Shown here one piece after another: positions 63,895-64,000 of a stretch of DNA of 64,000 nt. The notes under the pieces are model-generated. The model was not told the origin of the DNA. It saw only the letters and a list, made by a program, of their open reading frames with translations, and searched no databases. Position numbers and translations under genes: made by a program. The stretch's first letter is position 1. Every line of letters begins with the position of its first letter. The stretch is from JAFDXJ01 sp039811225 (GTDB lineage: Bacteria > Bacteroidota > Bacteroidia > Chitinophagales > Chitinophagaceae): contig JBDHYG010000002.1 of assembly GCA_039811225.1 (NCBI GenBank), positions 62,001 through 126,000 on the forward strand. The letters run 5' to 3'.

Positions 63895-64000
63895 ATGGAA
63901 TTGATCGTTCAATTGGTTTTAGTATTTGAGGAAAAGAAAAACAGCCTGGTAGCAGCCCAACAAAAAAGCTATATGAAAAACCATTTTGAATTTCTCGGAA
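63895..64000 (+). CDS. DNA alkylation repair enzyme (AlkD-like), 3' end missing
   Basis: The ATG at 63895 opens a frame that runs off the window. The visible 35 residues (NSLVAAQQKSYMKNHFEFLG near the end) match the conserved start of the AlkD-like HEAT-repeat glycosylase family. These enzymes remove bulky or positively charged alkyl bases such as N3- and N7-alkylpurines. Confidence 0.65.
   Translation, partial: MELIVQLVLVFEEKKNSLVAAQQKSYMKNHFEFLG

Noticed and set aside
1..64000. tRNA, rRNA, CRISPR array, insertion sequence or prophage
   Set aside because: No cloverleaf-like intergenic sequence, no regularly spaced repeats, no transposase or phage genes were seen. An exhaustive covariance search was not possible.

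Overview
The window reads as a chromosomal stretch of a Bacteroidota bacterium, most likely of the Chitinophagaceae. The evidence is the TAnnTTTG type of -7 promoter element in front of many genes, the near absence of Shine-Dalgarno sequences, a PorX-type regulator and a protein with a type IX secretion (T9SS) C-terminal sorting domain, an LpxC/FabZ fusion, a Bacteroidota-style AIR synthase, a bacillithiol enzyme (BshA), and a BlaI/M56 pair whose M56 protein ends in a TonB-like domain. The family-level placement is inference; no rRNA or tRNA gene is present to confirm it. Genes are densely packed, mixed on both strands, and there is no insertion sequence, prophage or CRISPR array.

Layout. 1-2.0 kb: two glycosyltransferases, the first cut by the window edge. 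2.0-5.1 kb: an FtsE-like ATPase facing a BlaI/M56 signalling pair whose promoter lies between two BlaI-type dyads. 5.1-12.0 kb: housekeeping genes (purM, ribF, holA, an exonuclease), a coiled-coil membrane protein and porX. 12.1-17.5 kb: an HD phosphohydrolase followed by the lipid A genes lpxD, lpxC/fabZ and lpxA and an ABC ATPase. 17.5-28.1 kb: ald, tsaE, a copper ATPase, recQ, a HerA-like ATPase, pdxA, murF and a DUF983 gene. 28.2-34.9 kb: feoB, an M28 peptidase and the coaX-outer membrane protein-lptC operon. 34.9-42.4 kb: a PIF1-like helicase, GDP-mannose and Kdo-precursor genes, a second recQ and a receiver-only regulator. 42.6-52.9 kb: small membrane and secreted proteins, an orphan Pvc16/DUF4255-like gene, a T9SS cargo protein, an alkyladenine glycosylase, a tetrapyrrole-methylase-family methyltransferase, an M28 peptidase with a small membrane partner, bshA and an exported tyrosine phosphatase. 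53.0-58.4 kb: a large periplasmic-sensing histidine kinase, its LuxR-type regulator, an unrecognised 304-aa protein and a short transcription unit. 58.4-64 kb: membrane proteins, a secreted protein with DnaJ-like CxxCxGxG motifs, a drug-efflux MFS transporter and the start of a DNA alkylation repair gene.

How the parts connect. Several blocks serve the cell envelope: lpxD/lpxC-fabZ/lpxA make lipid A, the KpsF-type isomerase feeds Kdo synthesis, LptC exports LPS, ManC and the glycosyltransferases supply surface sugars, and MurF makes peptidoglycan precursor. PorX and the sorting-domain protein point to T9SS secretion. The part I consider most worth a second look is 56.1-58.4 kb. A 16-base box of the form CACTWRTTTATGTSAT occurs three times there: before the response regulator, before the unknown 304-aa gene and before a short unit bounded by a terminator-like hairpin. 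In the last two cases it is followed by TTG, exactly 20 bases, then TAATTTTA, so the kinase/regulator pair and its unknown neighbours look like a small self-contained regulon. The orphan Pvc16/DUF4255-like gene at 44.3 kb is the second most interesting item.
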